NCBI RefSeq assembly: GCF_026745355.1
Contig: NC_079202.1
Coordinates: forward strand, 51,982,209-52,046,208
Source of the DNA: Beta vulgaris subsp. vulgaris
Lineage: Eukaryota > Streptophyta > Magnoliopsida > Caryophyllales > Amaranthaceae
Reading direction: 5' to 3'
Length of the DNA stretch: 64,000 nucleotides
Positions 10,485-49,574 of this stretch are shown piece after piece. Both the position numbers and the translations under genes were made by a program. Within the stretch, counting starts at the first letter, position 1; every line of letters begins with the position of its first letter. The notes under the pieces are model-generated. The model did no database searches, was not told the origin of the DNA, and saw nothing but the letters and a program-made list of their open reading frames with translations.

Positions 10485-12719
10485 TTATTTACAACCCCAA
10501 TTATATAGTTCTAACTCCATCCGAACTTCGGCTTTGAGGTTATCATCAAACTTAAACCCGATCGACTGTCTCTTTACTTCAGCAATTGCATCCTTTACCT
10601 CTCGACGTCCTTCCTTATCCTCGCGGTAGAACTCAGCATGAATCTTCTTTAAGTTTCTCAAGAGTCTCGCTAATTCTCCGTACTTTTCACTTTCATCTAT
10701 CCAACGCCTCGACAAAGATTTAGTATCTGATGATATATCATCAAAAAAGTTGTATGATGGTATTTCAATCACACTTTTAGTATTATTTTCCCAAACATCT
10801 TTTGTATTATCAACTATTAAGACAACCCTTTCATGTGATAGTACATGATCTAGTCCTTTTTTCAATGGCGACACACAATCTTCTCTCGTAAACACTTGCG
10901 AATGTGCAAAATACAACCCCTTAGGATCAAGTATGTCAAGCATCTTCCTTGCATATACCCGATCTCCCAGTGTGAATATCGACAAATCGAACAATTTGTT
11001 TGCTTCTTGAAGGAAGGTTTGAACATATGGCCTTAATTTGGTCACCCAGTATTTTCCGTTCCATTGTTTTCCCTGGTATTGAAACTTTATGTTAATTTAT
11101 CAATAATGAACAAGCAAAATAAAATTCTATCATAACTTAAAAAGTATTTGTATATATGAGGGAAAATATGCCTTTTTTCTAAAGTAATGTCATTATGAAG
11201 AAAATATACATAAAACAATAGAAGTCAACAGATTCAGGCTCCAACCCAAATTTTCTGAAGTTGTTCATAAGGATTTAATTTGTTTATTGTCAACCTTAGA
11301 ACAAAACATTATATATATAAGGACTCTAATCACATCTCAACCCTCACGATTATTTGAAAATCAAAATATACAAAAAAAAACCCTACCAAAAAGCCAGACA
11401 TACTAAGTACTAACCTCGATTAAATTGACATATGAAAAGATTTCAACTCATTATGAGACTTTTTCTTATGATCTAAAAGTAACGAAAAACAGAATATGAT
11501 ATTACTTACATTACAGTATTACACGAACATGTATAATAAATCAACAGAATTTTTACTCCAACCTGACAAGTGACATTCTTTACACATAGGCTCTATAAAC
11601 AATACTAATACACTAATTATTTGCCTGAATAATTCGCCATAAGAGTAATCACAGATTTTCTCTAGCACATTAGAAAACAATACTACAAATTAAGATTGAT
11701 TTGATAAAGATGTAGAATAATTTCAAATTTACCATTTTAATTCGCTTGCTAGCTCATAATATGATATTGATTTCATACTAGTACTGCGTACTCGCTCATG
11801 ATGATCAAATTATTGGAAAGTACTACGAGTTATTATTTTAGATTATATTATCAAAATTACAAAGACTTTCCTAAAAAAAGAAGCTAATACAAAAGGCCGA
11901 CATCCTTGAATTTTCGTACTAATTTATAGTTTTGACCCAGCTTAAACGTACATTAAAAAATAATAGTTATTAGTTAATATATACTGTGCAATTTCTTGAT
12001 TTAGACTGAAGGCACATTAAAAAAAATTAATGATTATAGTTGTAATTGTATTTTATAAATCCAATTTTTTTTAACGAATTACTATGACTTGCAAAAGACA
12101 AGCAATATATAGGTAGAAAAAAAAATCTAGTAAATAATACTCTAAAACGACTAACAAATTTTAAAAAATGCATAGATATCCAATTTTTTTTTTTACAAGT
12201 GCTTAAACTTATTACTTTTGTAATTTGTATATGGTTATCTTCATTTTGGCACAGGTTTGATCTGTAAGTACTAATTTAGATTTGTTAATAACTACATATA
12301 TTACAACAATATATAATCTTTTGCAAGGTCTGAAAAAATAAAAAAATTTGATGTGATTAGATTTCACCTATTACTTTAAGTTTGACTTTCAATTAAAAAA
12401 GTATAATTAACAAATGAAATATACGGTAAAAGAAAAAATTGAGAATTTAAATCACAAAAAAGTTTAGAATTACCTGTGTCCATCTATACAATTTTCCTTC
12501 CTTTAGCCACCTTTGACAATCATTACGTTGTAAATAATTTTGATCAAAAGAGCTTAAATCTTTGGTCTCTTTTGAATGAAGAAGTATGTTATCAAAATCA
12601 AGAACGAGGTGTAGTTTCTTGCATACTGTCAAACTTTTGAGATTTTCATCACGGATGTGATCTATTGAGTAATTATGAAGTGAAGAAGAACCAACATTAT
12701 CTTGGTTTTTAACTTCCAT
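10485..12719 (-). CDS. FCP1/CPL4-type RNA polymerase II CTD phosphatase-like protein (277 aa, altered active site)
   Basis: Two exons, 12719-12474 and 11072-10485, joined in phase 0 across a 1.4-kb intron (834 bases). The fold signature is the FCP1 homology domain of the HAD superfamily. Motif 1 is HLVLDFDNILLHS (about residue 43-55), then KLRPYVQTFLQEANKLFDL, FTLGDRVYA, and VLIVDNTKDVW as the last motif. Active family members dephosphorylate Ser in the RNA polymerase II CTD heptad, using DxDxT and a DD pair. Here the first is D-F-D-N-I (Thr replaced) and the second is D-N, so activity is doubtful. There is no BRCT domain after the phosphatase domain, unlike CPL4. I chose the ATG at 12719 (MEVKNQDN) because the upstream in-frame ATG at 12869 would read through the apparent TATA box. 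Codons are intact with no stops, so it may be expressed. Confidence 0.78.
11073..12473 (-). other. Intron of the CTD-phosphatase-like gene
   Basis: 1.4 kb, strongly AT-rich, bounded by GT (12473-12472) and AG (11074-11073) on the minus strand. No second gene or clear repeat recognised. Confidence 0.6.
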
Positions 12720-12737
12720 GATAAAAATTTCTTTGAC

Positions 12738-12889
12738 TTGCGTTTGGTAATGTAATCTATGGTTGTTTAGTTTGTGACTTTGTGCAAGTGCAATATATAT
12801 AGATTTTAAAATCTTGCGTTTGGTAATGTAATATATGGTGGTTTGGTTTGTGACTTTGTGCAAGTGCAATATATATAGATTTCAAAATC
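12738..12889 (-). promoter_or_regulatory. Tandemly duplicated core promoter of the phosphatase-like gene
   Basis: Two copies of a 76-bp unit lie head to tail (12738-12813 and 12814-12889), nearly identical. Each carries a minus-strand TATA-like CTATATATATTG (about 12792-12803 and 12868-12879). A shorter third piece (CTTTGTGCAAGTGCAATATA) occurs at about 12948-12967. The proximal TATA is about 73 bases before the chosen ATG, a suitable place for a short 5' UTR. Confidence 0.6.
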
Positions 12890-12972
12890 CTGAAAACCAT
12901 CAAGTGATGTTTCGATTAAAATCCTAATACGACTAAAATTAGGACCAACTTTGTGCAAGTGCAATATAAAGG

Positions 12973-13719
12973 TCCTAATACTATTCCCCTAAAGAAAGTC
13001 CTAATACTACTAAGATTAGGACTTCTGGCTCTAGGAGTGATACAATATATCACGTATGATATATTTTAAATTTACAAAATCTCATCTAATCCAAATGTAA
13101 ATCTAATGACTAATATAATACTCTTCACACGTATTTAAAAATAATAGAGTTCTGCTTCAAAAAAAAAATTCTATTTTTGAAGGGATTACATATCGTATTT
13201 AAATACATATAAGGATTTCTGGATAAAGGAAAATTAGAGTTTGATTTTGAATAAATAACCTAAACTATTATAAATGTAAATTGAATACACCTTTTGTTAC
13301 AGAATGTCATATATTATAATTTTGTACCATTACAAAATGCTCGAAATATGTTTCGAAACAAGATCAAGTTACTATATAGTAGTTTTGTAGCTTATGAAAA
13401 TATATTTATTTAGATGACTAATAACGTATTATTTAGTCTTTATTTTGGATACACTGTAAAAATAATGTACTATAGGTGATTATAGTATTTAACTATTCAG
13501 CATGTCTTGCGTGTGGTCGTGCGCTTGCTCTTTTTGTAGTCAACCAACTCACTTTAAAAATGTCATATCTCACTCGTTTCTCATTCGAATCGAGCTTTTG
13601 ATCAGGCGTTGGAAAGATATCGAGCTAAATTTTCATAACTAACCTGAATTTTCCGAAGATATTGAGTGTGATGTGAGATATAGACCTTCGAAGTTGACTC
13701 TTGTGAAAAAAATGTTTAT
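12973..13719. other. Intergenic, no gene seen
   Basis: AT-rich sequence upstream of the phosphatase-like gene, with only short frames and no recognised repeat terminus. Confidence 0.4.
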
Positions 13720-14200
13720 GAATAAATGGAGTTACTCTTATGAAAGTTGTATAAATATGTGGTTTCTCTTAACAACAAAAGAGTGTCACTCTATAAGTAA
13801 ATGTGGCTACTTTTATAACAAAAGGGAATACTAATCATTTTGTTCTTATGAACAAATAAAGTTACTCGTATGAAGAAATGATATACTTTTGTGAACGATT
13901 GAGGTTACTCATATGATTAATTAAAAAGGGTTGTCATATGATTAATTAAATAGGGTTGTCATATGAGGTTAATCATATGAACGAGTGATCACGTTACTCA
14001 TATGAATAAATGAGGTTACTTTTATAAAAAAAATTATGGTTACTCATATGATCAAATAGGTTTGTCATATGATTAAGTGAGGTTACTTGAATAAAGAAAT
14101 AGAGTTAATTTTGTAAATGATTGGGGTTACTCTATTTCATAGGGTCGTTGTATGATTAAGTGAGGTTATTTGTATGAAAAAATGGGTTTACTACTGTGAA
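13720..14200. repeat. Degenerate array of GTTACTCATATGA-type units
   Basis: The words GGTTACTCATATGA, GTTGTCATATGATTAA and near variants (for example GAATAAATGAGGTTACT) recur every 20-40 bases across this stretch. Unit length is irregular, so it looks like an old, diverged tandem array or the interior of a decayed element. No coding potential. Confidence 0.55.
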
Positions 14201-14572
14201 CATTGGGGGTTGGGGTTGGGTTAGGGAGAGTTTAAGGTTTAATTAGGTCAATTAGGGCTAATTAGGTTGACTTAGGGCTAATTAAGTTGACTTATAGCAA
14301 ACTTGTAAATACAGGCTAACGAAGCACTAACGTCCGTTAATAATAAGGGTATCTAGTTTGAATTTTTTTAAAAATTAGGGGTATCTGGTGAATTTTCAAA
14401 AAAGTTGAGATATTTGGTGAATAATTTTTTTTTATCAGGGGTATTTGGTGAAATAACCGTATATTCTATTTACCATGAAGAATATTTTTTTTTAACACCT
14501 AAAATATGTGTTTTTTTATTTTTAATTGTATTTTTCATATGCCAGTGTGTTCTTTAAAAAAACTAATTATGC

Positions 14573-14610
14573 TATTATTATTACTATTATTATTATTATT
14601 ATTATTATTA

Positions 14611-14641
<31 letters not shown>

Positions 14642-14642
14642 A
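14573..14642. repeat. (TTA)n microsatellite
   Basis: About 70 bases of TTA/ATT trinucleotide repeats with a few interruptions. The leucine/tyrosine frame across it is an artefact of the repeat. Confidence 0.9.
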
Positions 14643-14702
14643 TATTAAAATGAGCATATTTGTCCAAAAAATATGCAAAAAGAAGATCCTTTTTTATATA
14701 TA

Positions 14703-17700
14703 CTAGCTTTTCACCCGTGCAGAAATGCACGGGAGGTCATATTTGTATGTGATATTATAAATTATTTATCAGACAAAAAGAGACATATTATTAATGTCAG
14801 CAACATTTTTGTTTAGTGAGATTGATTGAAATCAAACTGAATTGACAACACATTATGATTAAAAAAAACAATTACACTATCTAAATTGATACATAAAAAT
14901 TGGGTCAATTACAACTCATACACGATTTAAACATTTTGAGAAACTTCCTCATAAACCACATTGGTTGAAACAGATGAGTTGCCACAATCTTTATCACATA
15001 TTAAGATTTTCATATCCTTTTTGCTTGTAACTCTTGAAATAGTAACATATAATTGTCTGTGGTTAAATACATAACCCAACTTTTAAGAAAATGGGTAACT
15101 TTCTTTTCTAAATGGGTGAATTAACTTATATAAAGCTGGCTTGTTTAACATTAAAAGTGACACATTCTGAATTAAAAAGTAACCCATTTGGACTTGAAAG
15201 CGCTTTGTTTTGACCAAAAGTGAAATAATCTGACATAAACTTATTATACTCCTAATACACATAACAGTAATTGAATATAAAACCTACTAATCCTAACACT
15301 CTAATCATCGACCACTTTGTTATACACCCTTGTTCCTTGTTCCTCTTCCTTCATTCTCTATCTTTCCCTTCGAAATTGCCAGAATTCAATTTTTTTCGTA
15401 CCGAAATTGCCAAAAATTACAACCTTAAATTTGTTGATCTATTTTATGACAAATGATATTTCGATTTTTTGCGCCTAAAAAAATACTTGATTTTATCAAT
15501 TTTATTTTAGCTTGTTTGATATTTGAGATTAGATATTATTTATATCATTTATATACATGTTGTGATGGTTACTTGTGTTCAATCGAATCGAAAAGTTGAT
15601 TAATATTTTACCTCAAATTTTAGTTTTTTTTTATTATTATTTTACAATATGTTCCTTGAAATCTTGTGTAAATAATTAAATATTTAGTAAGATATTGATG
15701 ACCTAAAAGGCGTGACATTGTAATTTATCGTATGTACTAAATATAAATTAACAAAAATTAAAGTGAAAAGACATTTTTCAATTCAATTTAGTAAAAAAAT
15801 AAGTTTGACTTATTACATGCATAAACAATATATTTCATTTTTTATATCTCACATTGACTGCTCCTTACAAAATTGAGATCAAGAATTTGAGCATCAACTC
15901 AGTGACTTTCATAATTGTAAAACATGTAGTTTGCTTAAAGAAACAAAAACTTCATAATTTATATTAAATAAATGAATAGAGCAACGTAGAAGTTATAGGT
16001 TTTTGTTATTATATTCCAATAAACTTGTTCTCGTGAATTTTATAAGTTGTAGTACCTATGTTCGATTTTGATATATTAAGTTTGTGTTAAACTATAAATT
16101 AAAATTGCAAAAAAGGACCTCGGTGTGAAAAGTCTATGGATATTATGCCAATGGTGCATGGTGTCATCAATATAACTCATGTATATATGTTATTTCGTTA
16201 GCAAGTGTATTTTCTTGGAGAAAATTAATTGAGTATTTATGGCTGCACCCACGCATTACGATCGGCCCCAGTAAACCCACTTGCAACCGTGCACGGGAGG
16301 TTATATATAGATATGATTTGGACCATGCATAATGCATGAGAATTCTTTTATTAATAAGTAGTTGTTTTTGTTTCAAATTTATTGAATCAATAATTATTAT
16401 TAGAATTCGTGCCTTTAAGATGGAAATAATGTAACATGTAAAATTATATTTCATGATATATAAAAATCTTTTGTTACAACATTTTTAAACTTTAAAAATC
16501 TTGTAATCGTAATATATACATATATAATACATGGATGAAACAAAATACACATTAAAGTGTGCGGGAATATTTTGTTTTGTAAATTTAGGATTTTAGGATG
16601 TTTCTCCTAAAATCATGGTTTGAATATTAGCTCGTGATTTAAAGTTTTTATAATCATATCGTGTAATTAAAAAATATATTTTAAAGCGACTTATGGCCCG
16701 TGCGTTCAATGACTGATGTAGCTAATGTCATGACAAAATACACGGGAGATTTTTTGTTGATTAGATATACTGAAAAATATTGATGACTATTTTATTTATA
16801 CAAATTCTTTAGTAACACAGATATACAAATATGCAATAAATTAATGTGGGACCGGGGTAACTTTTTGCCTTAAATACGTCAATTTTATTAATCTAGAAGT
16901 GACCCATTTAAAATTAAAAGTTACACTTTGCTTAAAGGTACCTCTTTTAACTTGTGAAATCACCCATTTGATTTTTTTTCTTAATTATATTTTTGAAGAT
17001 TATTTGTAGTATAAAATTATTTTCCCCTTTTCAAGATTCTTTGTTATTCTTTTATCGTTGATTATCTTACTATTAGATATATCCATTAATGAGCTCCTAC
17101 ACTTCGAAATCACTAATTTGTTTGTGATGGTAATTGACAATGGTATATCAAATCTTCAATTATTTATAATAATATGGTTCTTGTATAATATATTAATATT
17201 TACATAAGGTAATTCATTTTACACTAATTTTTTCAATCTTCGTCATCCATAGTCCGACTGTATAATAATATGGTTGTTTTTGTCATTCCATTTAATTTCA
17301 ATTATATAAACCAAACTCCTATTTTGAAAAAACTCTATCAATGTCGCTTGTTTCCTCTTAATCCAGTGCAAATCTAAGTGAGATTGTGAGAGTGGAATCA
17401 TAGATTGTCAACTTTCTAACGTGGTAGTTTTTTTTTTTTTTTTATATCACACTGTCATTTTTTGTTTATACTTCAAATCGGTGAATATGCACTTAATGTT
17501 TTTGTTTAATTAAAAGCCGTACCATTTCTCTTTGCTTTAACCCCACTAAATCCTAATAAGTAGGTGGTCATTGAATTTCTGAGTTGATGATTTAAGCTTT
17601 AATTTTTAACAATTTTTTTAAAAAGTACTTTTTTTTACCGAGAATTAAAAATAAGGTGGTTGACAGTATGTATCTACTTTCGTGTATGATATAATGAATT

Positions 17701-17961
17701 TTTTGTTTGATGTGGAGATTGAGAAAAAAATGCCAAAAAAATTTCTAATATATATTAAATAGGAAAACAATTAGAAATTAATCAACATAAGTATATAAAC
17801 TTACTAAAGTTACAAAGATTGTAATTGATGCATTCCATTAGTCAGAATTACACGTGGCAGAAGGTAGTGAGGGGGCTTTTGCAAATGACATGTGGACAGA
17901 TTCTTTTACTGAATGACACATAAGCCAATTGAACCTTGTTTTATATATATATATATATAGA
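14703..17961 (-). mobile_element. Helitron, ~3.26 kb, with helicase remnant
   Basis: On the minus strand the right end is a perfect hairpin CCCGTGC-atttct-GCACGGG, then TGAAAAG overlapping CTAG|T at 14706-14703. The best candidate left end is A|TCTATATATATATA at 17961. Inside, 14927-15070 encodes the C terminus of a Helitron Rep/helicase protein, which supports the assignment independently. Similar GCACGGGAGGTTATATATAGATA-like junctions at about 16290-16312 and 16740-16765 suggest that further Helitron ends are nested inside, so the outer left border is less sure than the right one. The rest is AT-rich and without intact genes. Confidence 0.6.
14927..15070 (-). pseudogene. Remnant of Helitron helicase (PIF1-type) C terminus
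   Basis: The minus strand reads FNHRQLYVTISRVTSKKDMK followed by ILICDKDCGNSS and a stop at 14927. This matches the well-known last motif of plant Helitron helicases and PIF1 relatives (GQLYVAxSRVTSxxGLKIL). Upstream in the same direction the frame is lost, so only about 45 codons survive. It sits 0.2 kb from the Helitron 3' terminus, where the end of such an ORF is expected. Confidence 0.75.
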
Positions 17962-18425
17962 TGTAATATCCGAGCACTAACTGAGAACGAAAAAGTCACT
18001 CAGTTACTACATGAACGTCAAAGTCTTCTATTAACTGCTTTGATGTTTGTAAAATCTAAATAAGATACATGCAACTCCAATTTTTACAATGATATAAAAA
18101 GATCCAGCAACTCTGGACCTGTGTATATACTCGAAAAAACAGATCTGAATGGAGGGTTTACAGCCTAATCTGTATGAACACCGAAGAATTTACAGCTCAA
18201 TCAAGTCAAAACTTCACCTAACTATCCTTTATCAAACCTATTTCTGTAATAAATGAAGTTGGCTACATATAATACAACCACATTTGACAATTGCCAGATG
18301 TGAAGTACAAAACAACATCCGAACAAGTTGTAAATCAAGATATGTGAATGTACCTCCTGTTTACCTCTTGTCCTCTTCCACATAAGAGTTTTAATAAGTG
18401 AGATTCAAGCGAAAACATGGCCCCT
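17962..18425. other. 3' flank of the BEACH gene
   Basis: AT-rich region next to the stop codon of the minus-strand BEACH gene. It probably contains the 3' UTR. No other gene seen. Confidence 0.5.
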
Positions 18426-45749
<27,324 letters not shown>

Positions 45750-46445
45750 TCATACTATATTCGCAAATTGCAACCTAAAATCAATTTTACCCTGTCAACA
45801 AGAAGAAAAACCCAAAATGAATAAAACAAGAGCAGCCTAATTTAATCACATTTCATTCTGGAAATAACAAAAAATGTTTGATCTTGACTATAAATCTACC
45901 AGTAAAGCTTGCATTATCCCAGATCAATTAAGTATACAAACATTAAATAACTCACTAAACAGTTCTAACACTTTCTTCACTTAATTTGAAATAAGCATGA
46001 TTTGAGTAACGAAATGTTACTGCATTTCAATCCAATAGATTAAAAATCACTGATCTACTTCCTAAATGTGGTCAAATTAGTTGCTGAGAATCCAAATTCA
46101 TTGTTTTAACACAATGCCGAATCAGAAATTTTGCGTGTAAAAGTGAGTTGAAACAATCAAAAAATAGCAAAAACACATAAAATTACCGACGAAATTCTCC
46201 CACAAATTTGTGAAAAAATCAATGTTTTCAATCTTAAAGCTATATATATGAGTATTAAAATCAGTTCAAGACAAACCTTCACTTTTTGGAAGATCCGAGT
46301 TTCCAATCTCGTCGAAAAGTTTTGATTTTCCGGAAATGTTCTCCAGAAAATCCCAAATTGTGTGTGATAATTGAAGTTATTAGATTGAAAGTTGAAATAA
46401 ATGAATGAATCGAGAGAGAGAGGGAGAGCTGTGTTAGAAAAAAAT
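45750..46445 (-). promoter_or_regulatory. 5' UTR with leader intron of the BEACH gene
   Basis: Upstream of the ATG a leader intron fits GT at 46276-46275 (after ...AAGTGAAG) and AG at 45793-45792, about 485 bp. The first UTR exon would run from near 46445 to 46277. It includes GAGAGAGAGAGGGAGAG on the plus strand at about 46412-46428, that is a pyrimidine (CT) patch on the gene strand, common in plant TATA-less leaders. Splice sites are inferred from sequence only. Confidence 0.5.
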
Positions 46446-46537
46446 CAAAAAAAATGTAACTCGTCTCTTGACGTGCGCGGATCCTCTCTAGTTCATGGTC
46501 TAATTTCTAAACTAAGATGTTGACACCTTGCTTAATT

Positions 46538-46718
46538 ACTCCTACCACCTATGATTTTATTGCAACATTGGCAAATTATTTAACAAAGTCATATGAATAA
46601 ACAAAGCATAAATAGAGATACATAAAGAGTAGGGTTCGTGTGAGAGGAGAGACTCTGCGAATATTAAGAAACTCGTAAAAAGGAAAAAAATGTTGCAATT
46701 AAAAAAGAATGGAGGAAG
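46538..46718. mobile_element. MITE upstream of the BEACH gene
   Basis: ACTCCTACCACC and ATTGCAACATT at the left, AATGTTGCAATT and GGAGGAAG at the right, diverged inverted repeats of the CTCC-type family. About 180 bp. Confidence 0.5.
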
Positions 46719-46719
46719 C

Positions 46720-48055
46720 AGATAATTTGCTTAGTTTGATTATGATGTGAAGAGTTAATACAGGGTTTCAGTTTTTAATACCTTTAATAATGAAGGAAAT
46801 AGAAGATAATAAAAGTTATGTTATTGATAATTAGTCGCCAATATTGATCAATGTGGAGTATATATAGATATTGCAAAGGTACAAAGTGCATGGTTTATAG
46901 AAACAAACAAGTTATATTTAAGGGTCCAATAGTAGTATTGGAATTATTCATTGATTAGGATTGGTTGTGTTTTAACTTATAAAACATAAAGAAAGATAAA
47001 AATTGTGTTTATATCGTCAATCTATTTGGGATTAATAATCATATTATATGTGTTAAGGATTAAACTATGTTGCTGCATAATGAATGTCTATTATAATTAT
47101 ACTGAGTTGTGTCTAAGTATGTTGTGATTTCTTACATTAATTGGTTCATTGTTTGTCCGTCTTAGTTCCCAGTCTTCCCAATTAATGTCATTAGTTTGAT
47201 CCTAATCTTATTTTTCCGACCAAATATTTATGTTATTTGTATTTGTCATGTAAGTATCTAGGTCTCATTTTCAATTAGTAGCAAACACATTATCTGAGGA
47301 ATCGACACCTACTTCCACTAATTACAAGTTAGTAGGTTTAGGGCATCGAATATTCACCCCATTCTTACTATACATATGTGAATATGTGTATAAGCTGAAT
47401 ATATATAGGTAAGCACACAAGACACAATCAAATCACCAGGCAATGAATGGCCAGTCATAAATTGGATGGTGAATCGTAGTTAGCAATAGTTTTCGAATAA
47501 CATTATTAAAAATAAGTCATATGTAGATGGTAAAATTTGAAAATTTGAAACATAATCTTCCAATCTTTTGTTAACTCACGTGTTGCAACTTTATTTCATA
47601 TAACACACTACTTCCATCAAAATAACAAAAAAAAAATAATTCCAAATGATTAGATTTTTTTTTGAGGGGAAACTGATTAGATATATTATTTATGACAAAT
47701 TTAACAAAATTTCATGCAACTAAGTTTTTTAATTGTAAGTGAGAACCCATAACCAAAATTCAAAAGATTTAACTTTAAAGAAAAAAAAAAAAAAAAGATG
47801 TCAACTTTGTCATTTCATGCAAAAAGGTTTGACGAATGGATATAAGGTAATTGTTTTTTTGCTGTAAATAAATCATTAAATATAAGCATAGGGATGTAGA
47901 TGAGATTTAATCTCGAGTATCATGTACCACTCACATAAGATTTTACCAACTAAGGTAAATAACATTCACAAATAAAAAGGTATTAATATGACTGAATGAT
48001 TGCGTTAGGGGTTAGTTAACATTATTTAACATAGGAAGTTAGAAATTTTAGGAAT
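46720..48055. other. Intergenic, no gene seen
   Basis: AT-rich spacer between the BEACH gene promoter and the first CYP76 copy. Reading frames are short and no recognised termini are present. Confidence 0.4.
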
Positions 48056-48290
48056 CGGAGTTGTTTGGTTGACAAATTCATGGGAAGTAGAAATTCTTAG
48101 GAAGTTCCACTTCCCACAAAATGGATAAAGTTACTTACTCAGGGGGACCTAGGTAAGTGGAAATTTCCATGGGAATTTTCATTTCCCTTGAATCACCAAA
48201 CAACATCTAACAATTCCTAGAAAATACAATTACATAAGAAGATAATATTTCAAGGAATTTGCACTTCCTACATTCAACCAAACGAGCAAG
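48056..48290. repeat. Possible MITE upstream of the CYP76 pseudogene
   Basis: TTGTTTGGTTGA near 48061 and TCAACCAAACGAG near 48274 are inverted, with internal inverted words GGGAAGT/ACTTCCC. About 225 bp. The ends could not be fixed and no target duplication was found. Confidence 0.4.
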
Positions 48291-48809
48291 TTTCAAAAAA
48301 GTCCCCACCGCACATTGTCAAGTACCCATCAGCTAATTTACGAGCCAAATAGCCTTATCAATTCAGACATCTCCAATTTGAAGTTGAACTACACCATTCT
48401 AACTACATAGGAGTAGTATCCATTACCATACAGCTCCTTCATCGATCAAATGGAATATTACACTTACACCACATCACTTATTCTGCTTCCCATCATATTC
48501 ACCATTTTATTCTTGTCAAACTTGTGCAATAAATCAAAACTTCCTCCAGGACCAAAACCATGGCCTATCATAGGAAACCTCCACAAGCTCGGCGACTAGC
48601 CTCACCGTGCTGTCGCCGAGTTATCAAAAGTTTATGGCCCTATTATGTCTTTCAAACTCGGAAGCATCACTACAATAGTAATATCGTCCCCTAAAATCGC
48701 TAAAGAAATGTTCTTCGAGCACGACTTAGCCCTTTCTAGTAGGGCTGTTCCAAATGCTGGGAAGGCCGTAAGCCATGACAAATTTTCAATGGTTTGGCTC
48801 CCAGTATGT

Positions 48810-49574
48810 TAGGGATGGCAAATGGGCGGGGCGGATGCGGATACCCCTAAATCCACACCCACCTCCACCTAAATTTTTCATACCCACCACCTGCCCGCCA
48901 ACCATGGTGGGTACAAGTTCCCATATCCACCTCCGCCCACGTGGGTATAAGGCTATACCCACATCCGCTCCACCACCCAAGTGGATATCCATTACCCACT
49001 TATACCCGCCCATCACCCAGGTGGATTTCCACCCGCCCACCTGATTTATTTTCTATATATAACCTATTATATAAATTAATTATTAGAAACACCCATTTCA
49101 AAGACAAAAAGGTACACATTCTTTGTCATACATAAAGTGCAGTAGTTCAACCTCAAGAATAGTTGAAAATTGTTCCAAATGGAAATACAAAGTTCACAAA
49201 ACACTAACAAACAAATACAATTATACAATACAGTTTCATTGTTACTAATAAATCTTAAGAAACATTAGTCAATTCAACTTTACTTTCATCCTCTAAATCT
49301 TATATCTCCATCGTCTTTTTAGATTTATGAACATAATGCTTTATTTTATAAAGGGTAAATTAGTAAATATTATACGGGGCGGATGGATATGGGGCGGGGC
49401 GGGCGGATTTGGGGCGAATGTGACCTCATATCCACCACCTACCCACTACCCATGGCAGATTTGACTTTTCGTATCCATACCCACCCACTACCCACCAAAG
49501 TCATATCCATACCCGCCCCAACTGGGGCGGATGCGGTGCAAAACCTGCCAAATTATACCCACCTGCCATTCCTA
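48810..49574. mobile_element. Non-autonomous hAT element inside the P450 pseudogene
   Basis: Left terminus TAGGGATGGCAAATGGGCGG; right terminus, reversed, TAGGAATGGCAGGTGGGT, a typical hAT inverted repeat. Flanking 8-bp copies CAGTATGT (48802-48809) and TAATATGT (49575-49582) are the target duplication with two changes; the empty site in the intact gene reads CCAGTATGTCCTAAATGG. Both ends carry GGGCGG/CCCGCC-type subterminal repeats, which create spurious proline-rich frames. 765 bp, no transposase. Confidence 0.88.

Noticed and set aside
12720..12869. Upstream in-frame ATG for the phosphatase-like gene
   Set aside because: The added 50 residues translate the duplicated promoter unit including TATA boxes and have no family similarity.
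14506..14706. Frame rich in leucine and tyrosine
   Set aside because: Translation of the (TTA)n microsatellite.
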